Origin: Eunapius fragilis
Taxonomy: Eukaryota > Porifera > Demospongiae > Spongillida > Spongillidae
NCBI GenBank assembly: GCA_963681505.1
Contig: OY811971.1
Span: 16,968,734-17,032,733 of the forward strand
Direction of reading: 5' to 3'
Length of the DNA stretch: 64,000 nt
Shown one piece after another: positions 62,044-64,000 of this stretch. The position numbers were made by a program, and so were the translations under genes. The notes under the pieces are model-generated. The model ran no database searches and was not told the DNA's origin. It worked only from the letters and a program-made list of their open reading frames with translations. The first letter of the stretch is position 1. Each line of letters begins with the position of its first letter.

Positions 62044-64000
62044 ATGGTGAGTTTGCCCATGCCGTTTCAAAACTGGTGTCTTATATAAACTGCTTCTTCT
62101 CTTAGGCAGATAGTTTTGCGCTCAACACTGGGGCCAGTATCCCCACCCTTGGATTGGGGTTAGTAATTTATCATTGAAACAATATCATTTAACTGTTGGC
62201 TCCGCAGAACGTGGCAGTCAAAGCCCGGGGAGGTCGCGGTGGCTGTTGAAGTGGCCATCAAGGCCGGGTACAGACACATCGACTGCGCGCACGTTTACAG
62301 TAACGAAGGTGAGGTCGGGAGTGCGCTGGAGAAGTGCTTCAATGAGGGCGTGGTCAAGAGGGAAGACATCTTCATAACGTCCAAGCTATGGTACGAAGAT
62401 AAAGCCTAGTTGGAATAGATAAAGCCTGCCAGCCTACAATTTGGAAATCACCATTTTTACACTGTGCAAATTTAATGCATCACACCATAATAGGAGCGAT
62501 GACCACGCCCCGGAAGCTGTGGAACCGGCGTGCCGCCTAACTTTGAAGAACTTGAAGCTTGAGTACTTGGACCTCTACCTGATCCACAATCCTTTTGCCC
62601 TGAGGAAGGTGAAGGAGGATGAAAACCAATGGAGCGACGAGAACAAGATTGGCTATGATCAGGGCAAAATCGCTGCCACTTGGAAGGTTTGATACAAAGA
62701 ACAATTTAATTCGTTCAATGTAACTGCGTGCTCTGATATAGGCAATGGAGGATCTGGTTGAGAAAGGGCTCACGAAAGCCATTGGAATCTCTAACTTCTC
62801 CATCACAAAGACTGATAACCTGCTCAAGACAGCTAAGATTGTCCCAGCAGTAAATCAGGTGGAATGCCATCCTTACTTCCAGCAACCTAAATTGAAGCAG
62901 TATTGTGACAGCAAAGGTACAGCCATACATACTTTGACATCCACGCATCCTTTCTTTAAAATTAAAATGTTCTCACTTTGTTGTACAATATGTTTGATGT
63001 TTATTTAGCATGCATATTCATGTCCTATAGTATACGTAATTGTGAACTTATATAAAAAGCTGCCATGATGCATCTTATCCCATTCTGGAATACAATGAAA
63101 TATAATATATTATGTCATTAAGCCGATTACCAGCCGTAGGTGCATAAATGCCTCATGCATAGTAATGATGTTTGACGGCCATAGGCGCATAAATATTACA
63201 TGCGTCTTTCTAACATATTTGGTGTTTAACAACTTACTGTTTGCATCGTGTACGTCCTGCGCTTACTGTCGAAGCATGATATCGCATAACTTAGTTGCCC
63301 AGCTGTTAGAAATGCCGGAAAACGACAGCCCGCTAGTTCGCATAATACAATGCAAATTATACTTGTGGGTCATTCAATAAGCTAGCATCCACGCACGAAG
63401 TCTGCAACGATGTAGTATGCAAGAACGTATGAGCACGTAATAGACCGATGTAGCTTGATGTAATAAACCCGCTGGGACTACTTTGCTGATGCTGGTGGGA
63501 ATAATGGATGCATTACCTGGAAGTGGTTAGTAAGAACTTCAAGACATTAGTGTAGCAAATCGAGACCGGATCTAAAATTCATACTGCGACTGTTTATTTT
63601 CAACATTATAATTTTTACCTCAATGTTTATCCCTATTCTTAGTTTATTTTGTCCATGTTTGGACAGAGCTGATTGTAGCTGTCAGCTTGAAAAAGCCCTG
63701 GGAACCGTTGTATCTCAATAATAGTATACTGAAATGTATGCAAATGCTATATGCTCAATTTTGAATTCTATAATTGTTCTATGATGTGCATGATGTCTGC
63801 CTGGTTCATCTAGATCAAACGCGTGTTATTGCAGTGTCTTTAATGTCTTCCCCTGGATCTGTAGGCATCATGATGGAACCATATTCTCCTTTGGGTAGTC
63901 CTGGAACCTTTGATGATAGCACCCCTAATCCACTTGAGGATGGAGTCATCAAAGATATTGCATTAAAACACAAAGCTACTCCAGCCCATGTAAGATATAT
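62044..64000 (+). CDS. Aldo-keto reductase, N-terminal 244 aa (runs off window)
   Basis: Six exons in consistent phase: 62044-62046 (ATG only), 62106-62158, 62208-62390, 62494-62686, 62742-62916 and 63865-63989, with a donor GTAAGA just before the window end. The AKR hallmarks are present: [15 protein letters not shown] (7-21), [13 protein letters not shown] with catalytic D44 and Y49, ITSKLW with K78, and LDLYLIHNP with H111. The spacing is exactly that of the AKR1 tetrad. NADPH-site motifs GISNF and [10 protein letters not shown] follow, then [10 protein letters not shown]. The enzyme reduces aldehydes and ketones with NADPH in the cytosol. H111 is followed by N where W is usual. About 70-80 residues (end of the barrel and C-terminal loop) lie outside. 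The 0.95 kb intron 5 holds nothing recognised. Confidence 0.9.
62917..63864. other. Long intron of the reductase gene
   Basis: GTACAG...TCTGTAG boundaries. No element or exon was recognised inside; short open frames look like chance. Confidence 0.6.

Overview
The window is eukaryotic and almost certainly from an early-branching marine animal. A demosponge is my best guess, but that is inference. The genes have short GT-AG introns with consistent phases, AT-rich spacers, CA/GT microsatellites and an animal gene repertoire: a ZG16-type jacalin lectin, a ZU5/UPA/Death-domain adaptor, a Kelch protein, an aldo-keto reductase and a BEN-domain fragment. No prokaryotic operon, ribosome binding site, rRNA, tRNA or CRISPR array was found.

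Layout. (1) 0.1-0.7 kb: single-exon-like jacalin lectin on the minus strand with a TATA box. (2) 0.7-4.6 kb: AT-rich sequence with nothing recognisable. (3) 4.6-16.3 kb: a repeat-built block. It holds a broken DDE-type transposase (5.3-6.7 kb), a foldback element (7649-8265), a large inverted duplication (8266-8828 against 14550-15255), a 4.4 kb element with CCCTAGC termini (8860-13256), and a near-perfect palindrome (13288-14547) built from a retroelement fragment. The 4.4 kb element holds two satellite arrays (about 152 bp and about 71 bp units) on either side of a broken, spliced BEN-domain gene, which itself carries a 537 bp MITE. (4) 16.3-25.4 kb: mostly empty, with a decayed hAT/DUF4371 transposase at 21.8-23.3 kb. 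(5) 25.4-30.9 kb: a six-exon minus-strand gene for a 594-aa CARD-like/ZU5/UPA-like/Death protein. (6) 32.1-45.9 kb: a divergently oriented seven-exon Kelch gene. Its intron 5 has grown to 11.7 kb because a Gypsy retrotransposon landed there and a BEL/Pao retrotransposon then landed inside the Gypsy integrase. (7) 46-61 kb: transposon graveyard. It contains MITEs, three 3'-terminal retroelement fragments, a Ulp1-PHD transposon-associated pseudogene, two integrase remnants, a possible small three-exon gene, and one complete young Copia element (52852-57223) with identical LTRs and an open 1300-aa polyprotein. (8) 62.0-64.0 kb: the first six exons of an aldo-keto reductase that runs off the window.

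Host genes with intact splicing are the lectin, the death-domain gene, the Kelch gene and the reductase. The death-domain and Kelch genes are head to head, 1.26 kb apart. The rest is largely mobile DNA and its by-products. Exon models come from reading splice signals and codon phases by eye and have no transcript support. Family names rest on motif recognition, not on a database search.
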